Assembly: GCA_948567375.1 (NCBI GenBank)
Contig: OX419757.1
Coordinates: 74,276,001 to 74,340,000, forward strand
From: Lunularia cruciata
Taxonomy: Eukaryota; Streptophyta; Marchantiopsida; Lunulariales; Lunulariaceae
DNA: 64,000 nucleotides
Reading direction: 5' to 3'
Positions 19,338 to 31,500 of this stretch are shown in pieces (positions within the stretch are counted from its first letter, which is position 1; each line of letters begins with the position of its first letter). Made by a program: the position numbers and the translations under genes. The notes beneath the pieces were generated by a model, which ran no database searches, was not told the origin of the DNA, and saw only the letters and a program-made list of their open reading frames with translations.

Positions 19338-20480
19338 CCTTGTCCATTGGGTGGCAAGGATGGGAGGAGGAGAGGGTTGGGCACAAGTGGAAAAGGAATG
19401 AGGATTAGAGAAATAAGGTTTTGACTTTGAAACATAGAAAGAATATTGATCCACATAACTAGGTAAAGCAAGTTGATAGGTAAAATGAGAAATGATATGA
19501 GTAACATCAAATGGACCTATCCAATTAAGAGCAACATTACAAACTTGGGTATCAAGTGGGATAGGAAGGTTACTTGAAGATAGCATGGTCTTATCCCCTA
19601 AGTGAAAGGTGAGATTGCAATGATTCTTGTCAACATATTAATTTTCAAATTTTGAGCAACAAGAATATGAGACTTGGTTTGGTGTAAGGATAAAGTGGAC
19701 AAGAAGGTGGAAGTATGCAGAATGTTAGATGGCGGAGAGCAAGAAGTGAATCTAGAACATGTGGGTTTTGTCTATAATTAAAGAAGAAGGGAAAGAACTC
19801 AATGTTGGCATGTTTGGAATTATTGTAGGCAAACTCAACAACCGCAAGACAAGTATCCCAATTGGTATGATGAACATTGATAAAGGAAAGAAGCATATCT
19901 TCCAAGGTGCAATTAGTTTGTTTGGTTTGCCCATCAATTTGAGGATGATAGGCCACAAAGAAAGCAAGTTTTGTGCACAATAGCTTGAAGAGCAATTGCC
20001 AAAATTTACCAATGAAACAAGGATCACGATCAAAGATGAGAAACATAAGGTATCACATGATGCTTGAAGACATTATTGAATAAGATCTAGGCTAGTGTTC
20101 AAGCATCCACAATATCAAAGGTAGATGCCAAATGAATTTTCTTGCTAAGCTTATCAACAAACAACACAATTGCTACATGAACTTGGTTTGTCTCCAACAA
20201 GGATGTGATGAGGCCTAGGCTCACATGTTCCTATCAAGCAAATGGAATTGGGAGTAATTGGAATAGTCCATCCAATTTCTGGTCATTGGCTTTGTTGTAA
20301 AGGCAACTCTCATAAGGTCATACAAAGTCTCAAACTTCACGTGCCATGTTTGGCCACAATCATTGTCATTGTAGATTATTCAAGGTCATATTTATAACCA
20401 ATAAATACATAAGTGTGTCCCGCAATAGATTAATCATATGCCTCTTGAAGTTGGACCAAGCATAGATCTCCCTTAATTTT
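19338..20480 (-). pseudogene. pol: Gypsy B integrase remnant
   Basis: The minus strand shows a decayed H2C2 region near 20,330-20,480, then VLFVDKLSKKIHL (20,120-20,160), FDRDPCFIGKFW and AYHPQIDGQTKQTNCTLEDML (20,046 to about 19,900), and the integrase C-terminal region down to 19,338. It is a different gypsy lineage from A/C: the core differs strongly (RDPCF against RGTQF). Frames are broken by many stops. Confidence 0.85.
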
Positions 20481-20894
20481 TCCTTGAATATAAGATTATT
20501 TATAAACTATGTACAATTTCAAAACTGTCAAGATGATATCTAGACAATTTTGAAATTGAAGGAATTTATATGAATTGATTTTTAATTGTAATACTATAGA
20601 TGTTGAATTGCATAAACTCTCATCATTGGAAGTATAATAATTCTTATAAGTTGATCATTCAATCAAATTCAATTAATTATAAGTTTCTAGATTGATTTAG
20701 TCTTCATACATAATGAGGTTTAGATTTTCAATCATATTTATATAGGCAAGAGAGAATAATGACATTTCAAATTAATAACATTTTATTAGACTACTTCTCT
20801 AAAAGATGAATAGTCCTCTATCACTCAACATATGTGTTTATCATATGTGATAACTAATTGTATTTCATATATGATATCTAAAAAAATTTATCGA

Positions 20895-21060
20895 GGATAT
20901 GGGTTCGATTCCTGTTATCCGCAATGGCTAAAAAAACAAATTAAACTTCATATGTTTGCATCAAGATTTAAAGTTTGTCGCCAAATTTTAGAAAATGTTT
21001 GGCAGACCAAAAAACTTACTCTAAAACAAAAATTACTTATTTTGGAGCTTCAAAAACATC
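20895..21060 (+). other. rps4: NUMT: nuclear insertion of mitochondrial tRNA 3' end plus rps4 5' end
   Basis: GGGTTCGATTCCTGT plus TATCCGC and A (about 20,900-20,925) is the T-arm and acceptor strand of an organellar-type tRNA. An rps4-like start follows directly: ATG at 20,926 (MAKKTN), then, after one extra base, HMFASRFKVCRQILENVW and [17 protein letters not shown], which I recognise as the N-terminus of plant mitochondrial ribosomal protein S4. The frame is broken after MAKKTN and the gene stops short after about 45 codons, so it is not functional. Which tRNA it is cannot be told from 30 bases. Confidence 0.8.
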
Positions 21061-21480
21061 CGGGCGCACCATTATAAAGTTGATGATTTCCACCAAGAAT
21101 TTGATTGCCGGGTTGTGCTAATTCCATACAAATTAGTACTGAAAAGCATGTACCTCTTAGAGAAATAAACATCTAAAATATATTATTATTTATAAATATA
21201 ATATTCCTAACTAGCCCATTGAAATAAGATAGGTAGGAATCTACAAAAAAGTGTTATTGTGAATGTGCATAACTCCAAAGCTAAAGTGATTGAACATAAA
21301 CTAAACAGATTAAGGTAGGTATATTATACAACATTAACGTAATTAGTACCTTTTAAGCATTCTACCCTTTTCCCTAATAATTTAATAATTTGGCTTCACA
21401 GTTGCAAATAATAATTTAAAATCAGTAATTTAAAAATATTCAAGATACCCACATACCCACATAATATACCCACATTCATA

Positions 21481-21580
21481 CAGACTCTATTGGGGCTTAG
21501 CCCCATGTTACCTTTTTTGTCTCTCCCTTGTACGGCTTAATGGGGTCTTCCCATCCTTCATTTTTCCTACGCGTTCTTTT
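21481..21580 (+). repeat. LINE-associated tail, isolated copy
   Basis: Matches the sequence after the LINE-like ORF at 50,787-50,880: a TGGGGCTTAGCCCCA stem-loop, then TTGTACGGCTTAATGGGG and TCTTCCCATCCTTCA. No RT coding sequence lies upstream, so this is a severely 5'-truncated insertion or a non-autonomous partner. Confidence 0.75.
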
Positions 21581-23160
21581 CATAATATAATTTAGATATA
21601 ATCTTATAATTTTTCTTCATATACCTTATATCTACATCTAATCTTGCATTCCATTATTTAGAAAAGTGTGTACTATGTATAAAACATTTTATATAAATTT
21701 GGTGTACATTATAATGTACTATAGAGTGTGGATATCTAGAAAAAATATTCATTTTATAATACCAAAATATATAAGTCCATGTATTACTCTTCATTACAAA
21801 AAACTAGAGTTTTTGTTTAAATTTGTATATTTACATTCTTGTACAAGTCATCAATTCCTTGATAATCTAGTTTATAGAATATTTTTGTTTCTCTAATAAA
21901 TTCTTCAAGGTCAATATAGTTGTCCTTTCAAATTCAATGAATTTTTCATTATAGTTAATTTCATGAAAATTCTTGCTAAAGTAAAGCTCTTAGATACCAT
22001 GCATGTAATAAAACTTGTTTTTTGTAATCTAGAGCAGGATATTGTATAATATCTATTTCAAATTATTTGAAATTATATTTTCAACTTATTTTAAGATCTA
22101 AAACTATTTTAGAATTAAATTAATCATATTTAAATTTTTTAATACCATGTTCTAAAATCATATAAATTAGATTTTTAAATTTAAATTTAAATTTGTTTCA
22201 TATTAAAAACTTATCTAAAGTAAATATAATAGGTTAATTAAGTAGGTTTGGAGGATGAAGGAAAAATTCTATGATTTAAGTATTCATTGAAGAGACAAAA
22301 CAAATTAGATTCTTATAGAACCAAGAAAGTAGCATATTGGAAGAAGACTAGTTAGCCTTTCTTTTAAACTAGTTTGAGATTTTGTCTAAGAGTAGTTTTA
22401 GATCTGATTGAATAAATCATTGGGTACTATTTTCAAATAAATTATATAAACTTTGAATATGTGCAAGTATTTTTTGTATCATTTGTATTAACCAATCTAT
22501 GTTAAATGTCTCTCATCTATAGCTAATTAAATTAAAATTACGAATATATTGGATGCAAAACTATTGGAAAAGGAAGTACTTAGAAAGTGAGTTTTACATC
22601 TAAAAAAAATATAAAAATACTTTATGATAAAGCATAATTATTATTTATATTATTTCTAATATGATGTTGCATCATTATTTTAGTCTAACATTTCTTACTT
22701 ATTTAAATTATTATTATCAATTAATTATATATTCTCTTGCAAGGTAGAACAAGTTGGTTTATTTTAATGAAAAATGGAATAAATTTCTGCACAATTCTTT
22801 ATAAAAAACTCCATTCATTACATATTTATTAAAGTAAATCCTACTTCCAATGCTAATACCTACTCCAAAATCTCATACTTTAAATACATTTTACATGCTT
22901 CAAATATTTTATATGTATGTCATACTAATAATTACTAAAACTTCTGATCTATGTAGTTCTAATTGTGGTTGCAAATAATAGTGTGAAAGAGGTTCTTCTT
23001 GTTTTGACAACTTTATATCTTTTATTCTTGCACTCTTCAAAAATTGAAGAGATATACTACGTAACACCTTTCATCTCAAGCATGGTCTTTTCATTCTCAA
23101 TCATTTATTAGAAAGGTTAAATTTTTCATTGATAATTCAATTTGCTGAGGAAAAATTTGA

Positions 23161-23456
23161 AAATATTATTTTTGATGTATTATCTTTGACTAATACATGT
23201 TATATTTGACTAATCTGTGTTATAATTACATCTAGTGTATTGTGCTTGGCTAATATCTGATATGTGATTATTTTAGTACATACAGTCTACAAGAGAAATC
23301 TTTCAAACTATGGAAATTTTTGGCAGATTTTGATTATGATTTTGATAATAGAGTTCCATAAATATTCAATTAACTTCACATTCATAAGATTTGTTTGCAC
23401 AATAAGGAGAAATATCACTTTTCCTTAGAAGAAAGCCTACCTCATAGAACACAAGA
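23161..23456. other. AT-rich spacer, nothing recognised
   Basis: No ORF or clear homology to other parts of the window was seen. Confidence 0.4.
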
Positions 23457-23535
23457 AAAATGGGAAGACCTCCTCAAGTCGTGATAGGGAGAGACAGAAG
23501 AGGTAGGCCCCAATAGTTGGGGTTAGGCCCCAATA

Positions 23536-23625
<90 letters not shown>

Positions 23626-24800
23626 AATCTACCCTACCTCACCTAAGGTATCGGAGCTATGCAAGTTGTAAGGTCTACAAACTACTAAAGCATCCAAAGA
23701 AGCATCACCTAGAGTGATTGCTTTTCTATGGATTGCACTAGGCAATGCTCTATGTAGAGCAATGGACACACATTGTTTAAAGTATGCTACAAAGTATGAG
23801 AGTGAGAGTAGTACCTCATACCGTCTAATATGATAAACTCTCATGCACTCCCTAACATATGTGTCAAACGTCATGTCCTTCACTCCACATAACTCCAAGG
23901 CTAGAGTTGACCTTGTTGCATACTCATATACTTGGAGACCTTGCATGTTGCAATGCTACTTGCTGCACATCAAGGACTATGAGTAATCACTCCCTCTAAA
24001 ATTACATCACGCGTAAGGTTCGCAACCACAACATCCGCCATTGTCACCTGATCATCTCAGACCAAGAATAAGTCTGCTCTGATATGTGTTGTATGCAAAG
24101 AATATGAACACTCCTTCCAAGCAAGGTATCCACTCTCTTGTACCATAACAAATACTATATCCTTGGCATCATGTGTAGTTATCCTCTCTCTTCCACAAGG
24201 ACATCGTGTCATATAGACCGATGTAATGAAGATGTAGACGGGTGGACCAAACCTAGGCAAAACCTAATTACTGTAGAGAAAGTGGCTTGTGCAAGTCAGA
24301 ATGCCCTAATGGACGATTGAGCTAGGATCCAAGAGCATGCACCCTTGACAGAGCAAAGAACAAAGATGTGCTCTAGTGGCCTAAAGAATGGATGAGTCAA
24401 CTAAGAGAGAATGTAGCATACGTTGACATTGTCACTCCATCAATGGAGACTACAAACCTTGGTCCAATCTGACGGTAGTGAAGCAAGGATGGAAGGTCCT
24501 CCTGTGCACATGGAGACAAACCATCTCTCATTTGCTGCAACAACACTTTGGAGAGAAAAGTATCCACCTCGGTCACATAAGTCTCCAAAATTGGCCTATC
24601 AACAACCACAAAACAGCAGGGGTGCTGAGAGAGCACAACTGTCCAAAACTGCTATAGTTGCAGTCCCCTCCAAAAATAATAAGCTAACCCTCCGCCCAAT
24701 GTCTATAGAGAGGCTTGTACACTTGCCAAATCTCCATCACACTCAAATGTCCTTGATCAATGATGTCACCGGATACCCTTTTTCTTGCATCTGGCAAATA
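23457..24800 (-). mobile_element. LINE-like retroelement fragment, C-terminal half
   Basis: On the minus strand, broken frames correspond to the second half of the element at 48.3-50.9 kb. Shared blocks include CFVVVDR.ILETYV (near 24,610), ESGYLAWKE (near 24,120), TFDTYVRECMRVYHIRR, LSYFVAYFKQCVSIALHRA and ITLGDASLDALVVCRP (23,946 to 23,629). The RT catalytic part is missing. The tail (23,457-23,535) follows a TA run at its junction with the ORF. Frames are interrupted, so it is inactive. Confidence 0.75.
23536..23621. repeat. (TA)n microsatellite inside the LINE tail
   Basis: About 43 TA units. In the copy at 50.78 kb the same place reads TCTCATATAGACTCTATTGGG, so the array seems to have expanded from a short TATA seed between the ORF end and the tail stem-loop. 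Confidence 0.9.
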
Positions 24801-25708
24801 CAAGGTAATATACAAATAACTACATCGATTCTTATAAGTCTGAAAGGGCGACCGTGTAGGCTTATAAGTTATAAAAAGTTAATTACCACATTTCGATGTA
24901 ATAATAATTTATTTTCAAGTGCTTTTGCGGTGTAGGTATTGAATTGCATATCAGGCGAAGCATATTTACTAATACGGGGATTCAGTGTGTCAGACGTTCC
25001 AGATCCGGATACGAGACTTACGGCCTGTATGTAGCAGCATGCACGTGGGAATGAAGGAGACGTACAGGAGGACGGACGGATGGATGGTGGATACTGGACG
25101 GAACTGGAGACGGACTTGGACAGAAAGATTGAAGCGCAATGTGGACAGAGACATAGCATTCGAAGATTGGGGGAGGGAGGAGAAGGTGGGGAAAGAGAGG
25201 GGTTTGGAAACTTTGAATTGATGCATCAGAGACAAATCGGATCAGAACTGCCGTGAACATTGGAGTGTTGCCGGAATTGAATACGGTAGAATCCTCAGGC
25301 CCACACTACAGATCAGAATCAGAAGCCTACACTACAGATCGCACAACTGTAGAGGTGAGGGGTTATGGGAGTGGATTGCTGTATAGGATTCGGAGCTGTT
25401 AGTGGAAGGAAGTCGATAAAGTCATTACAAAGGTCGAAGAACTGGAGAATCGGAGTAAAGTAAGGATCAGAAGATCTAGTGTAGGAGTTGTCGAAAGTTA
25501 GGAAACTTGGAGAATGAGTGTCGGGAATGTACAGCGAGAGGAAAAAAGGTCAGCGGATGTGACTTGTGTGTAGGAATAAGACCAGTATTAGGAAACGGTC
25601 GTGAAGATTCTGGAGGATTATGGTAGACTGTCATGAGTGTCGTCTCTGATTGACGAACGGGGATAACAATCATAGAGAGGAGGAAGAGACCAGCTGAATG
25701 AGTTCGCA
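24801..25708. other. Upstream region of cardiolipin synthase, probable promoter/5' UTR
   Basis: Base composition changes from AT-rich to mixed at about 24,950 and stays so through the gene island. No domain-bearing ORF is found. The first part (24,800-24,930) may still be repeat edge. Confidence 0.45.
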
Positions 25709-28518
25709 ATGAAGGGACGAGAGAGCATTAGAGGATTTCGCATTTTCTTATTATCGTCAGGAGTGCGATCCAGAAGAGGAGTGGTTGACGCATGTGTCAC
25801 ATCAGCTGCGCCCCTTCGCCAGCTCTGTTCTGACAGAGCTCCAACAGTAGATGCCGATTGTCAAAATTTTCTGACCTCTCTCTGGAAGAATGATCGTACA
25901 AGTATGGTGGCTGACAAGGGTTTAAGCTCCATAAACCTATCGTCTGTCGCGCGGAGTGGTGACATTACTCACGAGCAGCTTACGGGAGACTTGACCTCAC
26001 AATCTGCTTATACATGTTCTGCTCTCCAATACTTTCGAGGAATTCGGGTAGTCAATGCCACAGGAGTAGCTGATTCCTGGAAAATTTGGCTGCACTCTCA
26101 GACTCCGAATTCATATTCTCAAAATGGATGCGGTCCGCGGATGTCTGCTTCATTTGCCACTATCAGAGTTAAAGATGAGGAAGAGGGCGATAGCAAGGAA
26201 CACGATGCTCGAGCAAGTGAAAAATTTAAAGACCAGGTACTAATTACTCAAGCCCCAAAGGAACGTGCTTCTAGCAGCAAAGCCGAGCTTACTCCAGGGC
26301 CAAAGCCAATTAGCATCCCTGAGAAAAACTCGAATCCATCAAATGTGGAATTCAGAGGCAATCTTGGATGGAGCGATGCAGGATGGACCCGAGAAGAAGT
26401 TTTTAACTGGCCAAATTCTATTTCAATGGCTCGTTTGCTCTCTGGGCCCGCCCTTGCATGGTACTTTATTTCTATCTATTTCTCTTCAGACGGAACTTCA
26501 ATTTGATGTAATAAGCAGATAGATATAATTCTTCTCTTATCAGTTGGAGCTAGTTCGTTCTGGACGTGTGCGAACCTCATGTCTGGTGAACTTCACCTAC
26601 GTGAAAGAATTCACTTGTGTAGTAGAATCGAAAATCCTCTTACTGCAACTCGCGCCTTCTTCCTTTCAAGCGATGTAGGATGATTTTACAAGATCTATGG
26701 AGCCCGGCGCTGATTGGACTCATCATTGCTGGCATAAGTGACTGGGCAAGTAGATGCATATCTCTTTATCATATCATCTTTTGAGCTCGTTGTCTAACTT
26801 CAGTTTAATTTGCTTGAGGAGCCCAAGTGTGCAGAAATTGTCTTATCAGATTTGCTCACATTGGGACTGATCCTCGCAGCTAAAGTCTCACGTGATGACC
26901 TCTTACAGCTGGATGGGTATGTTGCTCGGAGGATGAAAATCAACTCAGTGCTGGGCTCCTATCTAGACCCTGTTGCGGACAAGGTAAATGGCATCTGTAT
27001 CTCTTATGTCGAAGAGCGTAATTCAGAAAGTGATGTGAGGGGATGGCAGCGAGTCAGTTCTTCCTGCAATTGGCCAAAGCAATGTATGAGCTTTTGAAAG
27101 ATTCTGCACTCATCTCTAACTACACTTTGCAGGTTCTTGTTGGAAGTGTAGCGCTATCTATGGCCTACACAGGGCTGCTTCATCGTAAGTAGTTGTTCAC
27201 TCTTATAACAGTCTTGCTCGTAGATTTTTCTTACGAAAACTATATGATTTTAGGGATTCCTTTCTTAGTGGATGTGATTCGGCGACCATCTAGGATGTAG
27301 CAATTTGACTGATCGACTGATTTTCTTGTTTAGCAGTTGGTATACGTCCGAAAATATGAAGTCTGTTCTATGTTATGCACCAAAGTTTTCACTACCTTCC
27401 ATTTAAGGGAAACTGATATACGTGATGACAGCTGCACTGGTTGGATTGGTTGTTGCGAGAGATGGAGTGCTGGTTGGTGGTGCGTTTGTGTACCGAGCCT
27501 ACTCCCTTCGCTGGCAGGTCAGCTCGTCGGATTGATGTGATGGCATTGAGGATGGCCGTCACAACTGCCTTTGATTGCTAGATCTAGGGCTAGGCTTCTT
27601 TTACATTTACTGTTTGCAAGTTGCTTCCAGGAATGAGGAAGCGATATTCTAGGCGAAATCAAGCTCAATTCCATCCGGGATACTTCTGCGGCTCTGCTCT
27701 TTTAGGCCTCTTTATGTTGATAGTGTGAAACCCATTTGTTTCTGCTCAAATGAATAAAATCGTCTCCATTTGCAGTGGAAAAACTGGAGGGAATTCTTCA
27801 GGATCAACGTGGGCGGTGCAGGAAAAGTTGAACCATTATTTATCAGCAAGGTGATATACATGTCAAGGACCATTTTCTCGATCACTGTGTTTCCTATGTC
27901 TGCTGACTGTGAGAGTTGCAGTGTAAGATGTAGAGGGCATCTTATGGCAGGGGGATTAAGAAAATTGTTCTGTTTTCTCCAAATGTCAATGACAGGAAGA
28001 ACAGCCCCTTGAGCAGTTTTCTTTTTGAGCTGCACTACTGACTGAAGATTCCATTGTCTTTGACAGGTGAACACTGTGTTGCAACTGGGCCTGATTGGTG
28101 TGGCGCTGCTTCAGCCTGCTTTGTCTATCGAGGACACGTATTCATTGGTGCCTCTGCTCAGGTTCTGATCTCTCCTGGTACAGGGTCATACATCCCGTAA
28201 TTTTAGGTGGTCTAATTTTTTTTTCTGGTAGGTGGTGGGCTACTCAACTAAGAGAGAGTAAGATTTTAGCTGCCCATGAATGATTTTTATGTTGGTGTTC
28301 CAAGGCGGGATAGCAGGCGATTTCTTCCTCTTGTGATAATCCGGGGATGATTTTTGATCTACAGCTGGTCAGTGGTGGGAACCACTTCGATATCATGGGT
28401 ATGCTACGTCTACAAGTACTTGAAGAATCCTGAGGCTCTAGCTGCATTAAGCTATGTGCGACCAACATCTGGTGACAACAAATCTTCTGATACACCGGAT
28501 CCTGCGAAACCGAAATGA
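25709..28518 (+). CDS. CLS: Cardiolipin synthase (CDP-alcohol phosphatidyltransferase type), mitochondrial
   Basis: Eight exons fit by splice sites, phase and homology: 25,709-26,460; 26,679-26,745; 26,909-26,983; 27,133-27,184; 27,432-27,517; 27,776-27,850; 28,067-28,161; 28,365-28,518. They give 451 residues. The CDP-alcohol transferase motif D-x2-D-G-x2-A-R-x8-G-x3-D-x3-D is complete ([12 protein letters not shown]...[10 protein letters not shown], residues about 272-298). Further plant CLS blocks are [24 protein letters not shown] and VNTVLQLGL. The enzyme joins CDP-diacylglycerol and phosphatidylglycerol to make cardiolipin in the inner mitochondrial membrane. The N-terminus is long, basic and serine-rich, compatible with a mitochondrial presequence; the family core is about 200 residues, so exon 1 is mostly poorly conserved. 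Intron 2 starts with GC, not GT. The start ATG is the first in the open exon 1 frame; an internal ATG is possible. Confidence 0.93.
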
Positions 28519-31500
28519 ACCTATTGAGCACTCTTGTCTCAAGGTGTCCTAGTTTGCCACCTCCAAGTAGAGTGCAGTAAGCTTCTTCGCTTTCGTTGCT
28601 GGCTGCATCAGAAGGGCGTTGTACAAGGAACCAAAATCGCTCGCCAGAAAGGTTTCAAATTGATTCGATCTCGAAGACATTGTGAAAGGCAAGGTTTGTA
28701 CTTGGGCTGCAACGTCGATGGAACGGAGCTCTTACTGTCTGTCAGATACTTCAGAAATCTTCGAATGGTATTCTGAGCGTTTGCTGTCATGATACTAGAT
28801 GGCAAATGACTGCTACTGCGGAAGTCGCAAGACACGAAAGCTGGGGCCTGCACTGCTCCTTAGAGTCTTGATTCGACATTCGCCATTACGGGGAAGTCGA
28901 GTTGCTTTTGGAAGATCTCAATCAGCTGATGCTCCAATACTCTGTTTCTCTCAAAAGCACAGGTAGGTTTTTGAGGCTATTGTCCGTCTGCTAGGTTTGA
29001 GCATCAGAGGTGACACGTTTACGAGCTCACTCGTTCGAAGATCCAGTAAACGTTTTAGCCACCTGAAAGATCTACCCATTATATTCTATCTTCGTGTTCA
29101 GCACCGGTGGTTCTTCCGTTGTAGTAGTTGAATGGCTCGTCAGGCACGAACTCTACTTTTTCCGTGCGTTTTTTGATCATTGGACTATGATTATTCAGTA
29201 GAAACTACCATCAGCACGGAATCTGCCCAATTGTTGATAAGAAATATGTTCCGGATCGGGCTTTACTGTCCAAAGGCCAACGTTGTGTAGACAATAGAAT
29301 CCGATTTTATAATACAAGTATTCTGATCGTTTCTCGTCGTGCCATCATCTCTTTGTAGATCGAAATCTATTCTGGAGGTTCAATCTACAGAAAGACACTG
29401 AGATTGTCCACTTGGATCTTAGAGTTGGGTATCTGATCTGACAAATCGTCCAAGTTAATGCCTCATGTTGTGCCGCGACTCATGTTGTAACATTTGAAGC
29501 ACGCTTCCGTTCTACTCGGCTAACGTTTTGGCATCACCTTCTTGAGTTGTGCCAAATGTCGCTTTTTCACGTCTTTATTTCTGTTGGAGCGAATGGCTAT
29601 CAATTTCTCTCTCGCCCGTCAGTCACCTCGCGTTGGCTCAGTTCCATGATCACGGGATACGGTGATGAGAATGTCAGAGAATCGCATGGTTGCGATCCGG
29701 TTTGTGTCCCAGCCTGTCTGTACCCAAGTACATGTCCATCCTCCGTGCCGGCCTATGAAGGTCGTGGCCTTGTAAAGTTCTTCACGCCGTCTTTTGGTCG
29801 TTGTAGATGCAATCCTAGCCCACCATTTTTTGATGTAACCGGATGAAGTACTCTGTGCTCTAGTCGTTTCGCTATCCTCCAAGTTTCCACTTGGTAGCAA
29901 TGAGCGGCTATCCGTTCCCAATGCAGGACAGTGGAGCTCCTTACCCGGCACAGCAGGACGGGATCTTCTCTCCTCCTACACGCTAGGTAACTTATCTGAA
30001 CGTCAAAAGTACTTGCACGTGTTCCAGTTTGAGCAGCTGGCATGCTTCCAGGAGTTGACAAGGTTGCAAGATGGGAACTTATCCTCGCCAGTTATTACGT
30101 GGGGGTGGTGCGAAGTAGATGCAGGAGGTTTCTCTATTCATTGTCCAGTCTCCACATCTCAGATTACATCACTGCAGTGCACCGTTTCCTGTCAGTTCTG
30201 TTTAGAACTGAAGAATACCCATTCCACCACTTGCTAACTGATACATCAGGCTGGAACAGCGGAGTTCGCTGCAGCGAATCTAGGGATGTCCACTTGGATT
30301 TTTGCATTTGAACTCAGTATGAAACGGGCAGCACCCAATTGTTGACACGGTTGCTCATATGAAGTAATCGGTCCCTGAGTCTTTCACATTTGACATTTGA
30401 TGTCTGGTATAATGGTGTTGACCGTGACTGAAAAGGATAAAGGTATTGAAATGAGATTCACCCACATCATAAAGCTCTTGCACAGCAGACATTAAGTTAT
30501 GCATTTAGGACTGCGGCGAGTTCCGGGGCGCACTCAGGAGGACGGGCCCCCATCATGTCCAGAGGAAAGATGAAGACCATGCATGTCCTCGTGCCTCAAT
30601 GTACTACAGTACCGTCCAAGTCAGAGCATGAAGGAAGGTACCGTATGTTGTAAACTCGTACAATGTCGGTACTCAGTACCACCTGGAACTCTAAAGATTT
30701 GTCTCTGTACTTCGCGCTGGTCTTTCAGCTTACGCAGGCGTGAAGTGTCGTGGTCTTTCTTGTCTTTCTTACGCAAGCTGGTTTTCCTGTTGTGATCTAT
30801 GTGCGCACTACTGCACTTTAAGCAAATCTCTTTCTACTTCCAGGCCCAGCAGCGACCCAGTGACAAAGTTCGGAAAGCAGTCATGAGTAGTTAAGATGGT
30901 AGTAGCCGTGCATAGAGTCAAGGTGTCTTGCAGAAATACATCCGTATCTTTCGATCAACGACATTTCATACAAGATCAAAGATCTCCGTATTCACCGTTT
31001 GTGCATGAAAAAGCACGCTGTTCGTTACCCTTCATGTATCTGAAAGTCAGGTTCCTAGCTTCCCGATTGCAGGACATTATTTAGAGTAGGAGTGCTGATT
31101 GTGCTCATATGAGCTCAGGGTGATACTGCCGTCACGAAAGGTAAGAGATCGTAAGTTCCATGGTTAGTGCTAAGTACGCTAAGGGGAAGTGAAACAGTTC
31201 TCAGTTAAATGTCTTCGTAACTGCGAAGCACCGATACTGGAGGTGACATGCAAATCGGACATTTGATGTTCTAAACTAAGATGTGAAACCGACATTTGGG
31301 AGAAAATTTTGGAATGCAAAAAACAACACCTAGAGATTTGGCAGCAATGTGCGACCAAGCATCTTCGGTTTTCCGCCAAATACCCTCTTTGTTTGGGATT
31401 CCTTTGGATGGGACGAAGGATCTAAGTAACAAGATGACAGATGGATTTTCCTCCGCACTGGAGCTTCTCATGTCAACTCAGCAATCCATTTGATGAAAAT

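Larger units (their letters stand above)
4750..20480 (-). mobile_element. Gypsy B: oldest, 5'-truncated Ty3/gypsy remnant, host of the nest
   Basis: The parts of B visible on the minus strand are the integrase zinc region and core (20,480 to 19,338), then, after the inserted element A, the end of a chromodomain (6190 to about 6060), and then a presumed 3' LTR running down to about 4750. Joining across A restores the expected order integrase, chromodomain, LTR, which is the main evidence that these pieces are one element. Nothing upstream of the integrase zinc region remains; repeat R begins right after 20,480, so the 5' half was deleted. It carries many stops and is dead. Only about 2.4 kb of the span belongs to B; the rest is A, C and solo LTR D. 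Confidence 0.7.
20490..23160. repeat. Dispersed repeat R, copy 1, third segment
   Basis: Collinear with 59,700-61,740. Good blocks are around 20,570-20,720, 21,720-21,860, 21,925-21,965 and 22,975-23,110 (GTGTGAAAGAGGTTCTT, ATTCTCAATCATTTA). Relative to copy 2 it carries extra DNA at about 20,840-21,580, which includes the mitochondrial fragment and a LINE tail. Confidence 0.55.

Noticed and set aside
20900-20925. tRNA gene
   Set aside because: Only the T-arm and 3' acceptor strand are present; no D-arm or anticodon arm upstream. It is part of a mitochondrial insertion.
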